64,000 bases of DNA from Stutzerimonas stutzeri (GTDB lineage Bacteria; Pseudomonadota; Gammaproteobacteria; Pseudomonadales; Pseudomonadaceae). The notes beneath the pieces were generated by a model. It was not told the DNA's origin. It did no database searches and saw only the letters and a list, made by a program, of their open reading frames with translations. Position 1 is the first letter of the stretch; each line of letters opens with the position of its first letter. Where the stretch lies: NCBI RefSeq assembly GCF_024448935.1, contig NZ_JAMOIE010000002.1:54343-118342 (forward strand), written 5' to 3'. A program made the position numbers and the translations under genes. Positions 46,770 through 57,102 of this stretch are shown here, one piece after another.

Positions 46770-46943
46770 TTGGCGCAGGACAGTCAGCAAAGCAGCCAGC
46801 GCGGCCGCCTGCTGACGCGTTACAGCCTCGAACTGGAACAACAACTGGCCCAGGCCGGCGAAATGCTGCGCCTGCTGCGAAAACCCGCGCCGATCCGCCG
46901 CCAGGGCAAAGTCGTCAGTCTCACCAGCGCCAGCCTCGGCTGA
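46770..46943 (+). pseudogene. C-terminal fragment of an unidentified gene
   Basis: From a TTG the frame reads LAQDSQQSSQRGRLLTRYSL, then ELEQQLAQAGEMLRLLRKPA, then PIRRQGKVVSLTSASLG and stop. It looks protein-like, with a charged helix and no stop within 57 codons, but a stop lies just upstream at 46752 and no ATG is available. Its place between yggT and metX is where P. aeruginosa has a small hypothetical gene (PA0391); it may be the tail of that gene, cut by the TnpB-type insertion. Function unknown. Confidence 0.45.
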
Positions 46944-47024
46944 CACCGGCGTTGCGATTGAGGATGAATTGCGGCGCGCTAACCTTTAGACTTTGCCGCC
47001 TTCTTCCAGTACGAGCCAGGGTCG

Positions 47025-48164
47025 ATGCCCACAGCTATTCCAGCCGATTCCGTTGGTCTGGTGAGTCCGAAGGTCGCGCATTTCGCCGAGCCGCTGGCAC
47101 TCGCCTGCGGCCGCACGCTGAACGATTACCAACTGATCTACGAAACCTACGGCGAGCTGAACGCCTCGTGCAGCAATGCCGTGCTCATCTGCCACGCACT
47201 TTCAGGCCATCATCATGCGGCCGGCTTCCACGACGCCGAAGACCGCAAGCCCGGCTGGTGGGATAGCTGCATCGGTCCGGGCAAAGCCATCGATACGAAC
47301 CGCTTCTTTGTGGTCAGCCTGAACAACCTCGGCGGCTGCAATGGCTCGACCGGCCCCAGCAGCATCAACCCGGCAACGGGCAAGCCTTATGGCGCGGATT
47401 TCCCGGTCGTCACCGTGGAAGACTGGGTCAACAGCCAGGCACGCCTGGCCGACAGGCTGGGCATCGAGCAGTGGGCCGCAGTGGTGGGCGGCAGCCTCGG
47501 TGGCATGCAGGCCATGCAATGGACCATGAGCTACCCGGAGCGCGTCCGCCATTGCGTGGCGATCGCCTCGGCACCCAAGCTGTCAGCCCAGAACATTGCG
47601 TTCAACGAGGTGGCGCGCCAGGCCATCTTGTCGGACCCGGAATTCCACGGCGGGCATTTTCAAGAGAAGGGTGTAATCCCCAAGCGGGGCCTGATGCTGG
47701 CGCGGATGGTCGGGCACATCACCTACCTGTCCAACGACGCCATGGGTACCAAGTTCGGCCGTGGGCTCAAGAGCGAAAAGCTGAATTACGATTTCAACAG
47801 CGTCGAATTCCAGGTCGAAAGCTATCTTCGCTACCAGGGCGAAGAGTTCTCCAGCCGCTTCGATGCCAATACCTACCTGCTGATGACCAAGGCGCTGGAT
47901 TATTTCGACCCGGCGGCGACGCACGACGATGATCTGGCCAAGGCCCTGTCCCCGGCGAAAGCGGACTTCTGCGTAATATCGTTCACAACCGACTGGCGCT
48001 TCTCCCCGGAGCGCTCGCATGAAATCGTCGACGCGCTGATGGCGGCGCGCAAGAACGTCTGTTATCTGGAAATCGACGCCCCTCAAGGCCACGACGCCTT
48101 CCTGATTCCGATCCCTCGGTATCTGCAGGCCTTTCGCGGTTACATGAACCGCATCGCCGTATAA
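47025..48164 (+). CDS. metX: Homoserine O-acyltransferase (succinyl-type in Pseudomonas)
   Basis: 379 aa alpha/beta hydrolase-fold enzyme that activates homoserine for methionine synthesis. The nucleophile Ser is in [14 protein letters not shown], with [17 protein letters not shown] upstream and the catalytic Asp and His near [12 protein letters not shown] and [13 protein letters not shown]. In Pseudomonas this MetX is reported to use succinyl-CoA. It is followed 10 bases later by metW. Confidence 0.95.
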   Translation: MPTAIPADSVGLVSPKVAHFAEPLALACGRTLNDYQLIYETYGELNASCSNAVLICHALSGHHHAAGFHDAEDRKPGWWDSCIGPGKAIDTNRFFVVSLNNLGGCNGSTGPSSINPATGKPYGADFPVVTVEDWVNSQARLADRLGIEQWAAVVGGSLGGMQAMQWTMSYPERVRHCVAIASAPKLSAQNIAFNEVARQAILSDPEFHGGHFQEKGVIPKRGLMLARMVGHITYLSNDAMGTKFGRGLKSEKLNYDFNSVEFQVESYLRYQGEEFSSRFDANTYLLMTKALDYFDPAATHDDDLAKALSPAKADFCVISFTTDWRFSPERSHEIVDALMAARKNVCYLEIDAPQGHDAFLIPIPRYLQAFRGYMNRIAV

Positions 48165-48173
48165 GGAACCTCT

Positions 48174-48800
48174 ATGCGCGCCGACCTGGAAATCATCCAA
48201 GACTGGATACCGGCGGGAAGCCGCGTGCTAGACCTGGGCTGCGGTAACGGTGACTTGCTGGCCTGGCTGCGGGACAACAAACAGGTCAGCGGCTATGGTC
48301 TGGAAATCGATCCGGACAACATTGCCGCCTGCGTCGAACAAGGTGTCAATGTCATCGAGCAGGATCTGGACAAGGGCCTCGGCAACTTCGCCAGTGACAG
48401 TTTCGACATGGTGGTCATGACCCAGGCACTGCAAGCGGTCCACTACCCGGACAAGCTGCTCGAGGAGATGCTGCGGGTCGGACGCGAGTGCATCATCACC
48501 TTTCCCAATTTCGGTCACTGGCGCTGCCGTTGGTACCTGGCCAGCAAAGGCCGCATGCCGGTGTCGGATTTCTTGCCTTACACCTGGTACAACACGCCCA
48601 ACATTCACTTCTGCACGTTCGAGGATTTCGAGCGGTTGTCCCACCAACTTGGCGCCCGGGTGCTCGAGCGCCTAGCCGTGGACCGCCATCACAAGCACGG
48701 TGTGGCGAGCCGCTTGTGGCCTAATCTGATTGGTGAAATTGGTATCTATCGTGTCACCGGAGCCGTCCGCCGATCGCTCATTGCTGGAGGTAATCCATGA
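48174..48800 (+). CDS. metW: Methionine biosynthesis protein MetW
   Basis: 208 aa class I methyltransferase-fold protein that pairs with MetX. The SAM-site motif VLDLGCGNGDLLAWL is clear, followed by YGLEIDPDNIAACVEQGVNV, MTQALQAVHYPDKLLEEMLR and ITFPNFGHWRCRWYL. MetW is required with MetX for methionine prototrophy in Pseudomonas. It overlaps the next gene by four bases (ATGA). Confidence 0.95.
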   Translation: MRADLEIIQDWIPAGSRVLDLGCGNGDLLAWLRDNKQVSGYGLEIDPDNIAACVEQGVNVIEQDLDKGLGNFASDSFDMVVMTQALQAVHYPDKLLEEMLRVGRECIITFPNFGHWRCRWYLASKGRMPVSDFLPYTWYNTPNIHFCTFEDFERLSHQLGARVLERLAVDRHHKHGVASRLWPNLIGEIGIYRVTGAVRRSLIAGGNP

Positions 48801-49219
48801 AATCTCGCTTGATAGGCCTGCTCGCCCTGCTCTTTGCGCTACCCGCCGTGGCTGAGCGCAAACACAGCGTCGGCGAATACGACGTGCACTACATCGCCTT
48901 CAATTCCGGCTTCCTGCAGCCGGATATCGCCGCCGCTGCCGGCCTCGTGCGCAGCAAGACTCAAGGCGTGGTCAACCTATCGGTGCTCAAGTCCGGCAAA
49001 CCGACTGCAGCCCAGGTCAGTGGAACGGTGAAGAACCTGCTCGGTCAGGATTACCCGTTGACCTTCAAGCAACTAAAAGAAGGCGACCAGGCCATCTACT
49101 ACCTGGCACAGTTCCCCTTCGGCTCGCGAGAAACCCTGCGCTTCAACCTGAATGTGCAGCCTGCCGGCGCCCCGGCGATCGTTTTCGACTTCAGCCAAGA
49201 ATTCTTCCCGGACGAATGA
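48797..49219 (+). CDS. DUF4426-family exported protein
   Basis: 140 aa. A signal peptide ([18 protein letters not shown]) is followed by a small beta-rich domain: [59 protein letters not shown]. Members of this family sit between metW and rdgB in Pseudomonas; function unknown, probably periplasmic. Start overlaps the metW stop and its stop overlaps the rdgB start. Confidence 0.88.
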   Translation: MKSRLIGLLALLFALPAVAERKHSVGEYDVHYIAFNSGFLQPDIAAAAGLVRSKTQGVVNLSVLKSGKPTAAQVSGTVKNLLGQDYPLTFKQLKEGDQAIYYLAQFPFGSRETLRFNLNVQPAGAPAIVFDFSQEFFPDE

Positions 49220-49812
49220 TGCTCTTCAAAGAACTGGTGCTGGCCAGCCACAACGCCGGCAAGCTGAAGGAACTGCAGGCCATGCTGGGCGACGCCGTAC
49301 GCGTACGTTCCATTGGCGAATTCAGCGACATCGAACCGGAAGAAACCGGGCCTTCCTTTGTCGAAAACGCCATCCTCAAGGCACGCAATGCAGCGCGCAT
49401 ATCCGGCTTGCCTGCGCTGGCCGACGACTCGGGGCTGGCGGTTGATCACCTGGGTGGCGCGCCGGGCATCTACTCGGCGCGCTACGCAGGCGGCCAGGGC
49501 GACACGGCGAACAATGCCAAACTGCTCGACGCCCTGAAGGACGTGCCGGACGCCGAGCGTGGCGCTCAGTTCGTCTGCGCGCTGGCATTGCTGCGGCATG
49601 CCGACGATCCGCTGCCGATTCTCTGCGAAGGATTGTGGCAGGGCCGCATTCTGCACAGCGCTCGGGGGGAGCATGGCTTCGGTTACGACCCTCTGTTCTG
49701 GGTGCCGGAACGTGACTGCTCCAGCGCTGAGCTGGCACCGGAGGACAAGAACCAGCTCAGCCACCGCGCCCGCGCCATGGCGCTGTTGACAGCGCGGCTG
49801 GGGATCCGTTGA
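49216..49812 (+). CDS. rdgB: Non-canonical purine NTP pyrophosphatase RdgB
   Basis: 198 aa house-cleaning enzyme hydrolysing ITP, dITP and XTP. Family motifs: [69 protein letters not shown] and [13 protein letters not shown]. It starts with ATGA overlap of the DUF4426 gene. Its TGA stop overlaps a TTG used by hemW. Confidence 0.96.
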   Translation: MMLFKELVLASHNAGKLKELQAMLGDAVRVRSIGEFSDIEPEETGPSFVENAILKARNAARISGLPALADDSGLAVDHLGGAPGIYSARYAGGQGDTANNAKLLDALKDVPDAERGAQFVCALALLRHADDPLPILCEGLWQGRILHSARGEHGFGYDPLFWVPERDCSSAELAPEDKNQLSHRARAMALLTARLGIR

Positions 49813-51038
49813 AAGCTGCTGAAGGCCCAAGGCTGGAGGCTGGACGAACAAGCGGCACCCTCGTCCAGCCTCCAGCCTCCAGCGATGAACGAGTTCGAGG
49901 CATCGAACTCCCGCCGCTGACCGCATATATTCATATTCCCTGGTGCGTGCGCAAATGTCCCTATTGTGATTTCAATTCCCACGCCGCCGGGCCGGAGCTG
50001 CCGGAAGACGCCTATGTTGGCGCGTTGTTGGCCGATCTCGAATGCGACCTGGGACAGGTCCAGGGCCGCAGACTCTCGTCGATCTTCTTCGGTGGCGGTA
50101 CCCCGAGCCTGTTTTCCGCCGAAGCACTGGGCCGGGTTCTCGACGGGCTGGAGCAGCGGGTCGGCTTTACCGATGACATCGAGATCACCCTGGAAGCCAA
50201 CCCGGGCACGTTCGAACAGGCGAAATTCCGCGACTACCGCCGCCTCGGCATCAACCGCTTGTCGATTGGCGTGCAAAGCTTCCAGTCCGCCAAGCTGAAG
50301 GCCCTTGGCCGCATCCACAATGGTGACGAAGCGATCCGCGCCGCCGATATGGCGCGCGCGGCGGGCTTCGATAATTTCAACCTCGACCTGATGCATGGTC
50401 TGCCTGGGCAGAGCCTGGAAGACGCGCTGAGTGATCTGCGCATCGCCATTGCCCAGCAACCGACGCACCTGTCGTGGTATCAGCTCACGGTCGAGCCGAA
50501 CACCGAATTCTGGAGCAAACCACCCCGGCTGCCGGAAGACGAGACCCTGTGGGACATCCAGGAAGCCGGACAGGCGCTACTCGCCGCCCATGGCTATGGC
50601 CAGTACGAGACCTCGGCTTATGCTCAACCCGGCAGGCAGGCGCGGCACAACCTCAATTACTGGACCTTCGGCGACTTCCTTGGGCTGGGCGCGGGTGCCC
50701 ATGGCAAGTGGACCGCACCGAATGGCGAGATCCGCCGGCACTGGAAGACCCGCCTGCCGAAAGACTATCTCGACCCGGCGAAACGCTTCCGCGCGGGCGA
50801 CAAGCGACTCGCGCGGGACGAATTGCCCTTCGAGTTCCTGATGAACGTGCTGCGCCTCACCGACGGCGCCCCATCATCGTTATTCACTCAGCGCACCGGG
50901 CTCTCGCTGGACTTGCTGGCCGACGGACGACGGGACGCTGAGGCGCGCGGCTTGCTTGAACCCGACCCGCAGCGGCTGGTTGCGACCGCCAAAGGCCAGC
51001 TTTTTCTCAATGACCTGCTGCAACGCTTCCTGCCTTAA
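49809..51038 (+). CDS. hemW: HemW-type radical SAM protein (heme chaperone, formerly HemN-like)
   Basis: 409 aa. The radical SAM cluster motif is [16 protein letters not shown], followed by [44 protein letters not shown] and the C-terminal HemN-like domain. HemW binds heme and delivers it rather than acting in anaerobic porphyrin synthesis. No ATG or GTG lies in frame close to the domain; the only reasonable start is the TTG at 49809, preceded by GGGGATCC and overlapping the rdgB stop. About 30 N-terminal residues ([20 protein letters not shown]) then derive from a captured intergenic palindrome. Confidence 0.9.
   Translation: MKAAEGPRLEAGRTSGTLVQPPASSDERVRGIELPPLTAYIHIPWCVRKCPYCDFNSHAAGPELPEDAYVGALLADLECDLGQVQGRRLSSIFFGGGTPSLFSAEALGRVLDGLEQRVGFTDDIEITLEANPGTFEQAKFRDYRRLGINRLSIGVQSFQSAKLKALGRIHNGDEAIRAADMARAAGFDNFNLDLMHGLPGQSLEDALSDLRIAIAQQPTHLSWYQLTVEPNTEFWSKPPRLPEDETLWDIQEAGQALLAAHGYGQYETSAYAQPGRQARHNLNYWTFGDFLGLGAGAHGKWTAPNGEIRRHWKTRLPKDYLDPAKRFRAGDKRLARDELPFEFLMNVLRLTDGAPSSLFTQRTGLSLDLLADGRRDAEARGLLEPDPQRLVATAKGQLFLNDLLQRFLP
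49831..49877. repeat. Dispersed palindrome, copy 4, inside hemW coding sequence
   Basis: GGCTGGAGGCTGGACGA (49831-49847) and TCGTCCAGCCTCCAGCC (49861-49877) are perfect 17-bp inverted repeats around a 13-nt loop. The right arm is identical to that at 1616-1632. Here the element lies within the translated 5' end of hemW rather than between genes. Confidence 0.9.
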
Positions 51039-51049
51039 GGACCCCCTGC

Positions 51050-51373
51050 ATGGATCTCGTACTCGACCTCATCGCCACCCTGTCCCGGTGGAGCCGCCAC
51101 CACCTGTTCGATATTTCCCTGGCGATCATGGCGACCCTGTTTGTCCTGTTCGGCCCGGCATTGAACGCCTGGGTGCAGAAGAACATCGGCGGGCTCAATT
51201 TCGTCCTTCGCACCCTGGCGTTCGTGGTCTTCTGCGCACTGGTCTACGGCCTTGGCATCATCTATCTCAGCCCCTGGCTGGCCACGGGGTTGGCGCAGTT
51301 CAACAACTACACCCTGGCGCCGGTCCTTCTGCTCGTGCTGTTCATCATCGGCGTAGTCGCCGACCGCAGCTAG
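51050..51373 (+). CDS. DUF3392-family small membrane protein
   Basis: 107 aa with three or four hydrophobic segments (ISLAIMATLFVLFGPALNAW, VLRTLAFVVFCALVYGLGII, LAPVLLLVLFIIGVVAD) and the N-terminal MDLVLDLIATLSRWSRHHLF of the family. Function is unknown. It begins 12 bases after hemW and closes the operon. Confidence 0.85.
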   Translation: MDLVLDLIATLSRWSRHHLFDISLAIMATLFVLFGPALNAWVQKNIGGLNFVLRTLAFVVFCALVYGLGIIYLSPWLATGLAQFNNYTLAPVLLLVLFIIGVVADRS

Positions 51374-51379
51374 GCCCGT

Positions 51380-51742
51380 TCAGGCGTCGCGCAGAAAACG
51401 CTCGAGATCCACCGGCTCCCCAGGCATGCCGTGCAGTCGGCGGCGAAGGTCCTCAAACAGAGGGTCGTAGATGCCGTGGAAACCGAACAGCACATCATGG
51501 TGCAAGAGCACACCGTGTTTTTGCAGGCATTGTCTAATGCGCTGCAGGAAGTTGACCGCCAAGTCGCGATGCATTGAGAACTGATCGTCGATCGTCATCC
51601 GATCGACTTCGCCATGCAAATGAAAGCACGCCCATTCCGGTTGCTGTTCGGGCCCTTCGACGTGATAGTCGAGAACCAGATGGTAGCCGGGAAAGCCTTT
51701 TGAAGCGGGTCGGCTGACTTCCGCATGACCGGGTCTGAACAT
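51380..51742 (-). CDS. DUF5064-like small cytosolic protein
   Basis: 120 aa, no membrane segment. The pattern MFRPGHAEVSR, then FHLHGEVDRMTIDDQFSMHR with FHGIYDPLFEDLRRRL and GMPGEPVDLERFL resembles a Pseudomonas-specific family I know as DUF5064. Function unknown. It is convergent with the DUF3392 gene and divergent from arcD. Confidence 0.7.
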   Translation of the reverse strand: MFRPGHAEVSRPASKGFPGYHLVLDYHVEGPEQQPEWACFHLHGEVDRMTIDDQFSMHRDLAVNFLQRIRQCLQKHGVLLHHDVLFGFHGIYDPLFEDLRRRLHGMPGEPVDLERFLRDA

Positions 51743-51855
51743 GGACTTTCTCCTCAGTGAATCTGGCAGTGCCTGCCAGGCGCTCTACCTGACGTGACCG
51801 CCACGGCACGCTAACAGTTCGATGCCATGCTGACACTCTTGTTCTGACCTTTGTT

Positions 51856-51869
51856 GACGCCAGTCATTA
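51856..51869 (+). promoter_or_regulatory. ANR/FNR-type box upstream of arcD
   Basis: TTGACGCCAGTCAT matches the ANR consensus TTGAC-N4-GTCAA at nine of ten half-site positions. If it sits at -41.5, transcription would start near 51904, with CAATGT (51894-51899) as a -10 box and a leader of about 26 nt to the arcD ATG. This fits oxygen-limited induction of the arc operon by ANR. Confidence 0.7.
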
Positions 51870-51929
51870 CCCTGTCGCACGCCTGGGCGCCCAATGTCGC
51901 CAGTGCTGACCCCGAAAGGAAACAGGAAC

Positions 51930-53357
51930 ATGGCGACGACCCCGAAACAATTGAAACTCGGTGCACTGATAGCGCTGGTGGTGGGCTCGATGATCGGCGG
52001 CGGTATTTTTTCGCTGCCGCAGAATATGGCAGCCAGTGCCAGCGCCGGCGCGATCCTGATCGGTTGGGCGATCACCGCGGTCGGGATGCTGACCCTGGCC
52101 TTCGTATTCCAGACACTGGCCAACCGCAAGCCCGAACTCGACGCCGGCGTCTACGCTTACGCCAAGGCCGGGTTCGGCGACTACATGGGCTTCTCATCCG
52201 CCTGGGGCTACTGGATCAGCGCCTGGATCGGCAACGTCAGCTACTTCGTTCTGCTTTTCAGCACCCTCGGCTATTTCTTCCCGCTGTTCGGCGAAGGCAA
52301 CACGCTGCCGGCCGTGCTCGGCGCCTCAGTGGTGCTTTGGGGCGTCCATTTCCTGGTGCTGCGGGGGATCCAGCAAGCGGCATTCATCAACCTGATCACG
52401 ACCGTCGCGAAGGTGGTTCCGCTGCTGATGTTCATCGTCATCGCTGCCGTCGCCTTCAGGCTGGACGTGTTCACCCGCGACTTCTGGGGGCAGGGCAATC
52501 TGGAACTCGGCAGCGTGATGCAGCAGGTGCGCAACATGATGCTGGTCACCGTGTGGGTGTTCATCGGCATTGAGGGCGCCAGCGTCTATTCGGCGCGCGC
52601 CGCTAGGCGCAGCGATGTTGGCAAGGCGACCCTGATCGGCTTCCTCGGTGTGCTCGCACTGCTGGTCCTGGTAAACGTGCTGTCAATGGGCATCATGAGC
52701 CAGGCCGAACTGGCTGGCCTCAAGAACCCCTCGATGGCCGGCGTACTGGAGCAGGTGGTTGGACCCTGGGGAGCGATGCTGATCAGCGTCGGCCTGGTCG
52801 TCTCGCTGGCCGGCGCATTGCTCTCCTGGACCCTGCTGTGCGCCGAGATCCTCTTCGCCGGTGCGCGCGACAACACCATGCCCAGCTTCCTGCGCAAGGA
52901 AAACGTTAACCACGTTCCCAGCAACGCGCTGTGGCTGTCCAATGGACTGATCCAGCTGTTTCTGATCATCACGCTGTTCAGCGCCTCGACTTACCTGAGC
53001 CTGTTGTATCTGGCCACGTCGATGATCCTGGTTCCGTATTTCTGGTCGGCGGCCTACGCTTTGCTGCTCGGTCTGCGGGGCGAAGGCTACGAGAATGCCC
53101 GAGGCGAACGCCGCAAAGACCTGCTGATAGCCGGGATCGCCACGCTCTACGCCCTGTGGCTGGTGTATGCCGGTGGTGTCCAATACGTCCTTCTGTCGGC
53201 GCTGCTCTATGCGCCCGGTGTGCTGTTCTTCGCCAAGGCCAAGCACGAGCGCGGCCAGCCGGTATTCACGCCGCTGGAAAAGGTGATCTTCGCGCTGGTG
53301 CTGATTGGGGCGGTGATCGCTGCGTACGGCCTGTACGACGGTTTCCTCTCTCTCTGA
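51930..53357 (+). CDS. arcD: Arginine/ornithine antiporter
   Basis: 475 aa APA-superfamily exchanger bringing in arginine and exporting ornithine for the deiminase pathway. The first helix motif GALIALVVGSMIGGGIFSLP, the conserved VWVFIGIEGASVYSARAARR, and about twelve further membrane segments are visible. I chose the ATG at 51930, with AGGAA upstream (MATTPKQLKLG); a longer frame starts at 51894. It is first in the arcDABC operon. Confidence 0.94.
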   Translation: MATTPKQLKLGALIALVVGSMIGGGIFSLPQNMAASASAGAILIGWAITAVGMLTLAFVFQTLANRKPELDAGVYAYAKAGFGDYMGFSSAWGYWISAWIGNVSYFVLLFSTLGYFFPLFGEGNTLPAVLGASVVLWGVHFLVLRGIQQAAFINLITTVAKVVPLLMFIVIAAVAFRLDVFTRDFWGQGNLELGSVMQQVRNMMLVTVWVFIGIEGASVYSARAARRSDVGKATLIGFLGVLALLVLVNVLSMGIMSQAELAGLKNPSMAGVLEQVVGPWGAMLISVGLVVSLAGALLSWTLLCAEILFAGARDNTMPSFLRKENVNHVPSNALWLSNGLIQLFLIITLFSASTYLSLLYLATSMILVPYFWSAAYALLLGLRGEGYENARGERRKDLLIAGIATLYALWLVYAGGVQYVLLSALLYAPGVLFFAKAKHERGQPVFTPLEKVIFALVLIGAVIAAYGLYDGFLSL

Positions 53358-53462
53358 TACCCCACGCGGGGCGCCTGCCGCGCCCCGGTCCTTCGTCGAA
53401 CGCCACGAGCGATGACGAGTCACTGAGCACCCACCGGTGCGAAGACTTCAAGGAGCACTGCG

Positions 53463-54719
53463 ATGATCGCGCAACCACCGAAACTGGGCGTCCATTCCGA
53501 GGCAGGAAAACTGCGCAAGGTGATGGTCTGCTCTCCAGGCCTGGCCCACCAGCGGCTGACCCCGACCAATTGCGACGAGCTACTGTTCGACGATGTGCTA
53601 TGGGTCAGCCAGGCCAAGCGCGACCATTTCGATTTCGTCACCAAGATGCGCGAGCGGGGCGTCGAGGTCCTCGAAATGCATAATCTGCTGAGCGAGACGG
53701 TGAGTGACCCGGCCGCGCTGAAGTGGATCCTCGACCGCAAAGTCACCGCCAATCAGGTCGGTACCGGCCTAATGAACGAAGTGCGCAGCTGGCTCGAGGA
53801 ACAACAGCCGCGGCAACTCGCGGAGTACTTGATCGGCGGCGTATCAGGCAGTGACCTGCCCGGCACTCACAGCGGCGAGATTGTCAGCCTGTTCCGTGAT
53901 TTCCTCGGCCACTCCAGCTTCATCCTGCCTCCATTGCCCAATACCATTTTTACCCGAGACACGAGTTGCTGGATCTACGGTGGTGTGTCGCTCAACCCGA
54001 TGCACTGGACGGCACGGCGCCAGGAAACCCTGCTGACCACGGCAATCTACCGCTTCCACCCACAGTTCGCCGGGCAGGACTTCAAGGTCTGGTACGGCGA
54101 CCCCGAACTCGAGCACGGCCTGGCGACACTCGAAGGTGGCGACGTGATGCCGATTGGTAATGGCGTGGTGCTGATCGGAATGGGCGAGCGCTCCTCGCGA
54201 CAAGCCATCGGCCAGCTGGCCCAGTCGCTGTTCCGCCAGGGTGCGGCCGAGCGCGTGATCATCGCCGGCCTGCCGCGTTCGCGCTCGGCGATGCACCTGG
54301 ATACCGTGTTCAGCTTCTGCGATCGCGACCTGGTGACGATCTATCCAGATGTCGTTCAGGGCATCGTCGCGTTCAGCCTGCGACCAGACGAGAGCAAACC
54401 AGGCGGCATCGACCTGCGCCGCGAAGCGGCCGGTTTCCTCGAGGTGGTAGCCGAAGCCCTCGGCCTGCCGGCGCTTCGAGTGGTCGCGACCGGCGGTGAC
54501 AGTTACGAGGTCGAACGCGAGCAATGGGACGATGGCAACAACGTGGTGGCCCTCGAACCCGGTGTAGTGATCGGCTACGACCGCAACACCTTCACCAATA
54601 CCTTGTTGCGCAAGGCCGGTGTCGAGGTGATCACCATCAGCGCCAGCGAGCTGGGCCGAGGCCGCGGCGGTGGCCACTGCATGACCTGCCCGATCGTTCG
54701 CGACGCCATCGACTATTGA
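53463..54719 (+). CDS. arcA: Arginine deiminase
   Basis: 418 aa. It converts arginine to citrulline and ammonia. The catalytic Cys lies near the end in [17 protein letters not shown]; other guanidino-transferase motifs are [56 protein letters not shown] and [17 protein letters not shown] precedes the ATG. Second gene of the operon. Confidence 0.97.
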   Translation: MIAQPPKLGVHSEAGKLRKVMVCSPGLAHQRLTPTNCDELLFDDVLWVSQAKRDHFDFVTKMRERGVEVLEMHNLLSETVSDPAALKWILDRKVTANQVGTGLMNEVRSWLEEQQPRQLAEYLIGGVSGSDLPGTHSGEIVSLFRDFLGHSSFILPPLPNTIFTRDTSCWIYGGVSLNPMHWTARRQETLLTTAIYRFHPQFAGQDFKVWYGDPELEHGLATLEGGDVMPIGNGVVLIGMGERSSRQAIGQLAQSLFRQGAAERVIIAGLPRSRSAMHLDTVFSFCDRDLVTIYPDVVQGIVAFSLRPDESKPGGIDLRREAAGFLEVVAEALGLPALRVVATGGDSYEVEREQWDDGNNVVALEPGVVIGYDRNTFTNTLLRKAGVEVITISASELGRGRGGGHCMTCPIVRDAIDY

Positions 54720-54771
54720 TCACGGCGCCGGGCCTGGGCCCGGCAAGCCCCGCAACACGAGGAATTCCACC

Positions 54772-55782
54772 ATGGCCTTCAATATCCACAACCGCAGCCT
54801 GCTCAGTCTGATGCATCACAGCGAACGCGAACTGCGCTACCTGCTCGACCTGTCCCGTGACCTCAAGCGTGCCAAGTACACCGGCACCGAGCGCCAGCAC
54901 CTGAAGGGCAAGAACATCGCCCTGATCTTCGAAAAGACCTCCACCCGCACCCGTTGCGCCTTCGAAGTGGCCGCCTACGACCAGGGCGCCAATGTCACCT
55001 ACATCGACCCGAACTCTTCGCAAATCGGCCACAAGGAGAGCATGAAGGACACCGCACGCGTGCTCGGACGCATGTATGACGCCATCGAGTACCGCGGCTT
55101 CAAGCAGGAAGTGGTCGAAGAGCTGGCCCGTTACGCCGGGGTGCCGGTCTACAACGGGCTGACCGACGAATACCACCCGACCCAGATGATCGCCGACGTG
55201 CTGACCATGCGTGAGCACAGCGACAAGCCGCTACACCAGATCAGCTATGCGTATCTGGGCGATGCGCGTAACAACATGGGCAAATCGCTGCTGCTGATCG
55301 GTGCGAAGCTGGGCATGGACGTGCGCATCGCTGCGCCGAGATCGCTGTGGCCTAGCGAAGCACACGTCAAGGCCTGCCATGAATTTGCCGAACAGAGTGG
55401 CGCTCAGCTGATGCTCACCGAGGAGCCTACCGCAGCCGTACAAAATGTCGACTTCGTCCACACCGATGTGTGGGTGTCGATGGGAGAGCCTGTCGAGGCC
55501 TGGGCCGAACGTATCGAGCAGCTGCTCCCCTACCAGGTGAATACGGCGCTCATGCAGGCCACCGGCAACCCGCGAGCCAAATTCATGCATTGCCTGCCGG
55601 CTTTCCACAACAGCGAGACCAAGATCGGCAAGGAGATCGCCGCGAAATATCCCCACCTTGCCAATGGCATCGAGGTCACCGAGGAGGTGTTTGAGTCGCC
55701 AGCCTGCATCGCCTTCGAGCAAGCGGAGAACCGCATGCATACCATCAAGGCCATTCTCGTCTCGACGCTTGCCGACGTCTAA
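54772..55782 (+). CDS. arcB: Ornithine carbamoyltransferase, catabolic
   Basis: 336 aa. It phosphorolyses citrulline to ornithine and carbamoyl phosphate. Carbamoyl-phosphate loop [16 protein letters not shown], the ornithine-side motif HCLPAFHN, and [18 protein letters not shown] are present. Linkage to arcA and arcC marks it as the catabolic isozyme. It begins 52 bases after arcA, with AGGAATTCCACC upstream. Confidence 0.97.
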   Translation: MAFNIHNRSLLSLMHHSERELRYLLDLSRDLKRAKYTGTERQHLKGKNIALIFEKTSTRTRCAFEVAAYDQGANVTYIDPNSSQIGHKESMKDTARVLGRMYDAIEYRGFKQEVVEELARYAGVPVYNGLTDEYHPTQMIADVLTMREHSDKPLHQISYAYLGDARNNMGKSLLLIGAKLGMDVRIAAPRSLWPSEAHVKACHEFAEQSGAQLMLTEEPTAAVQNVDFVHTDVWVSMGEPVEAWAERIEQLLPYQVNTALMQATGNPRAKFMHCLPAFHNSETKIGKEIAAKYPHLANGIEVTEEVFESPACIAFEQAENRMHTIKAILVSTLADV

Positions 55783-55810
55783 GTCACCCGACGTACCAGG
55801 AGGGCACCGC

Positions 55811-56740
55811 ATGCGCATCGTGATTGCACTGGGTGGCAACGCCCTGCTTCGCAGAGGCGAACCACTGAGCGCCGACAACCAGCGAGAGAATGTCAGAACC
55901 GCTTGCAGCCAGATTGCCCGCATCTCGCCCGGCAATGAGCTGGTGATCGCCCATGGCAACGGCCCACAGGTTGGGCTGCTGGCCCTGCAGGGAGCTGCCT
56001 ATACGGACGTACCCGTTTACCCGCTGGATGTACTCGGTGCCGAAACCGAAGGCATGATCGGCTACATTATCGAGCAGGAGCTAGGCAATCTGCTGCCCTT
56101 CGAGGTGCCCTTCGCCACCCTGCTCACGCAAGTGGAGGTGGATGCTGCCGACCCGGCGTTCACCAACCCGAGCAAGCCGATCGGCCCAGTGTACAGCCGC
56201 AAAGAGGCCGAACGACTGGCAAGTGAAAAAGGCTGGCACATCGCTGCCGATGGCGAACGTTTCCGCCGGGTTGTTCCGAGCCCGCGACCGAAGCGGATTT
56301 TCGAGATCAGGCCGATCCGCTGGCTGCTGGAAAAAGGCAGCGTGGTTATTTGCGCCGGCGGCGGTGGCATTCCTACGGTGTACGACCAGAACGGGCACCT
56401 GCAAGGCGTCGAGGCAGTGATCGACAAGGACCTCTGCTCGGCGCTACTGGCCGAGCAGCTCGAAGCCGACCTACTGGTGATCGCCACGGATGTCGACGGG
56501 GTCTACCTGGACTGGGGCACGCCGCAGCAGCGCCGCATCAACGAAGCCCATCCCGACCAGCTGGAACTGTTGGGCTTTGCCGCAGGCTCGATGGGGCCGA
56601 AGGTTCAGGCAGCGTGTGAGTTTGCCCGCAACACCGGCCAAACTGCGGTGATCGGCTCACTGGCCGACATCGAAGCGATCGTACAGGGCCGCGCCGGAAG
56701 CCGCGTCAGCCTGTCGACAGCGGAGATCGCATATCGCTGA
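55811..56740 (+). CDS. arcC: Carbamate kinase
   Basis: 309 aa amino-acid-kinase-fold enzyme that makes ATP from carbamoyl phosphate. [56 protein letters not shown] and [20 protein letters not shown] are diagnostic. The ATG at 55811 follows GGAGGGCACCGC; an in-frame opening upstream lies within arcB. Last gene of the operon; a weak CCTCG/CGAGG hairpin lies 85 bases later at 56826-56840. Confidence 0.96.
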   Translation: MRIVIALGGNALLRRGEPLSADNQRENVRTACSQIARISPGNELVIAHGNGPQVGLLALQGAAYTDVPVYPLDVLGAETEGMIGYIIEQELGNLLPFEVPFATLLTQVEVDAADPAFTNPSKPIGPVYSRKEAERLASEKGWHIAADGERFRRVVPSPRPKRIFEIRPIRWLLEKGSVVICAGGGGIPTVYDQNGHLQGVEAVIDKDLCSALLAEQLEADLLVIATDVDGVYLDWGTPQQRRINEAHPDQLELLGFAAGSMGPKVQAACEFARNTGQTAVIGSLADIEAIVQGRAGSRVSLSTAEIAYR

Positions 56741-56839
56741 GCGGCGACTCGGCAAGTTGCGCACGCCTCGCCCGGGCGCTGCAAACCTTGCTCGGAAGCA
56801 ACGTGTATCCCGTACGCATCCGCCACCTCGCTTAACGAG

Positions 56840-57095
56840 GCGACACAGGTGTATACCGCTACCGTGAACAGCGCGCATTTCAAACGCGATTTACGGGTGG
56901 TGTATCTGGTAAAGCGCGTTGGCGGCAAAGCGAAAACAGCCTTGTTATTTTCGACGGATACGTCGCTGGAGGCCATGACCTTGGTGATGTACGACAAGGC
57001 GCGTTTTCAGATTGAGTTTCTGTTTCGCGAGGCCAAGCAGTTTCTGGATCTGAACGACTGTCAGGCGCGAAAGCAACAAGCGCTACATTTCCCCA
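56840..57095 (+). pseudogene. IS4-like DDE transposase remnant
   Basis: The frame reads VYTATVNSAHFKRDLRVVYL, KTALLFSTDTSLEAMTLVMY and DKARFQIEFLFREAKQFLDL followed by NDCQARKQQALHF. This is the C-terminal part of an IS4-family type transposase, with the catalytic Glu in the RFQIEFLFRE segment. The first two-thirds and the end are missing; after ALHF the frame enters unrelated DNA. No inverted repeats of an intact IS are seen. Confidence 0.75.
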
Positions 57096-57102
57096 GCAAC
57101 AT

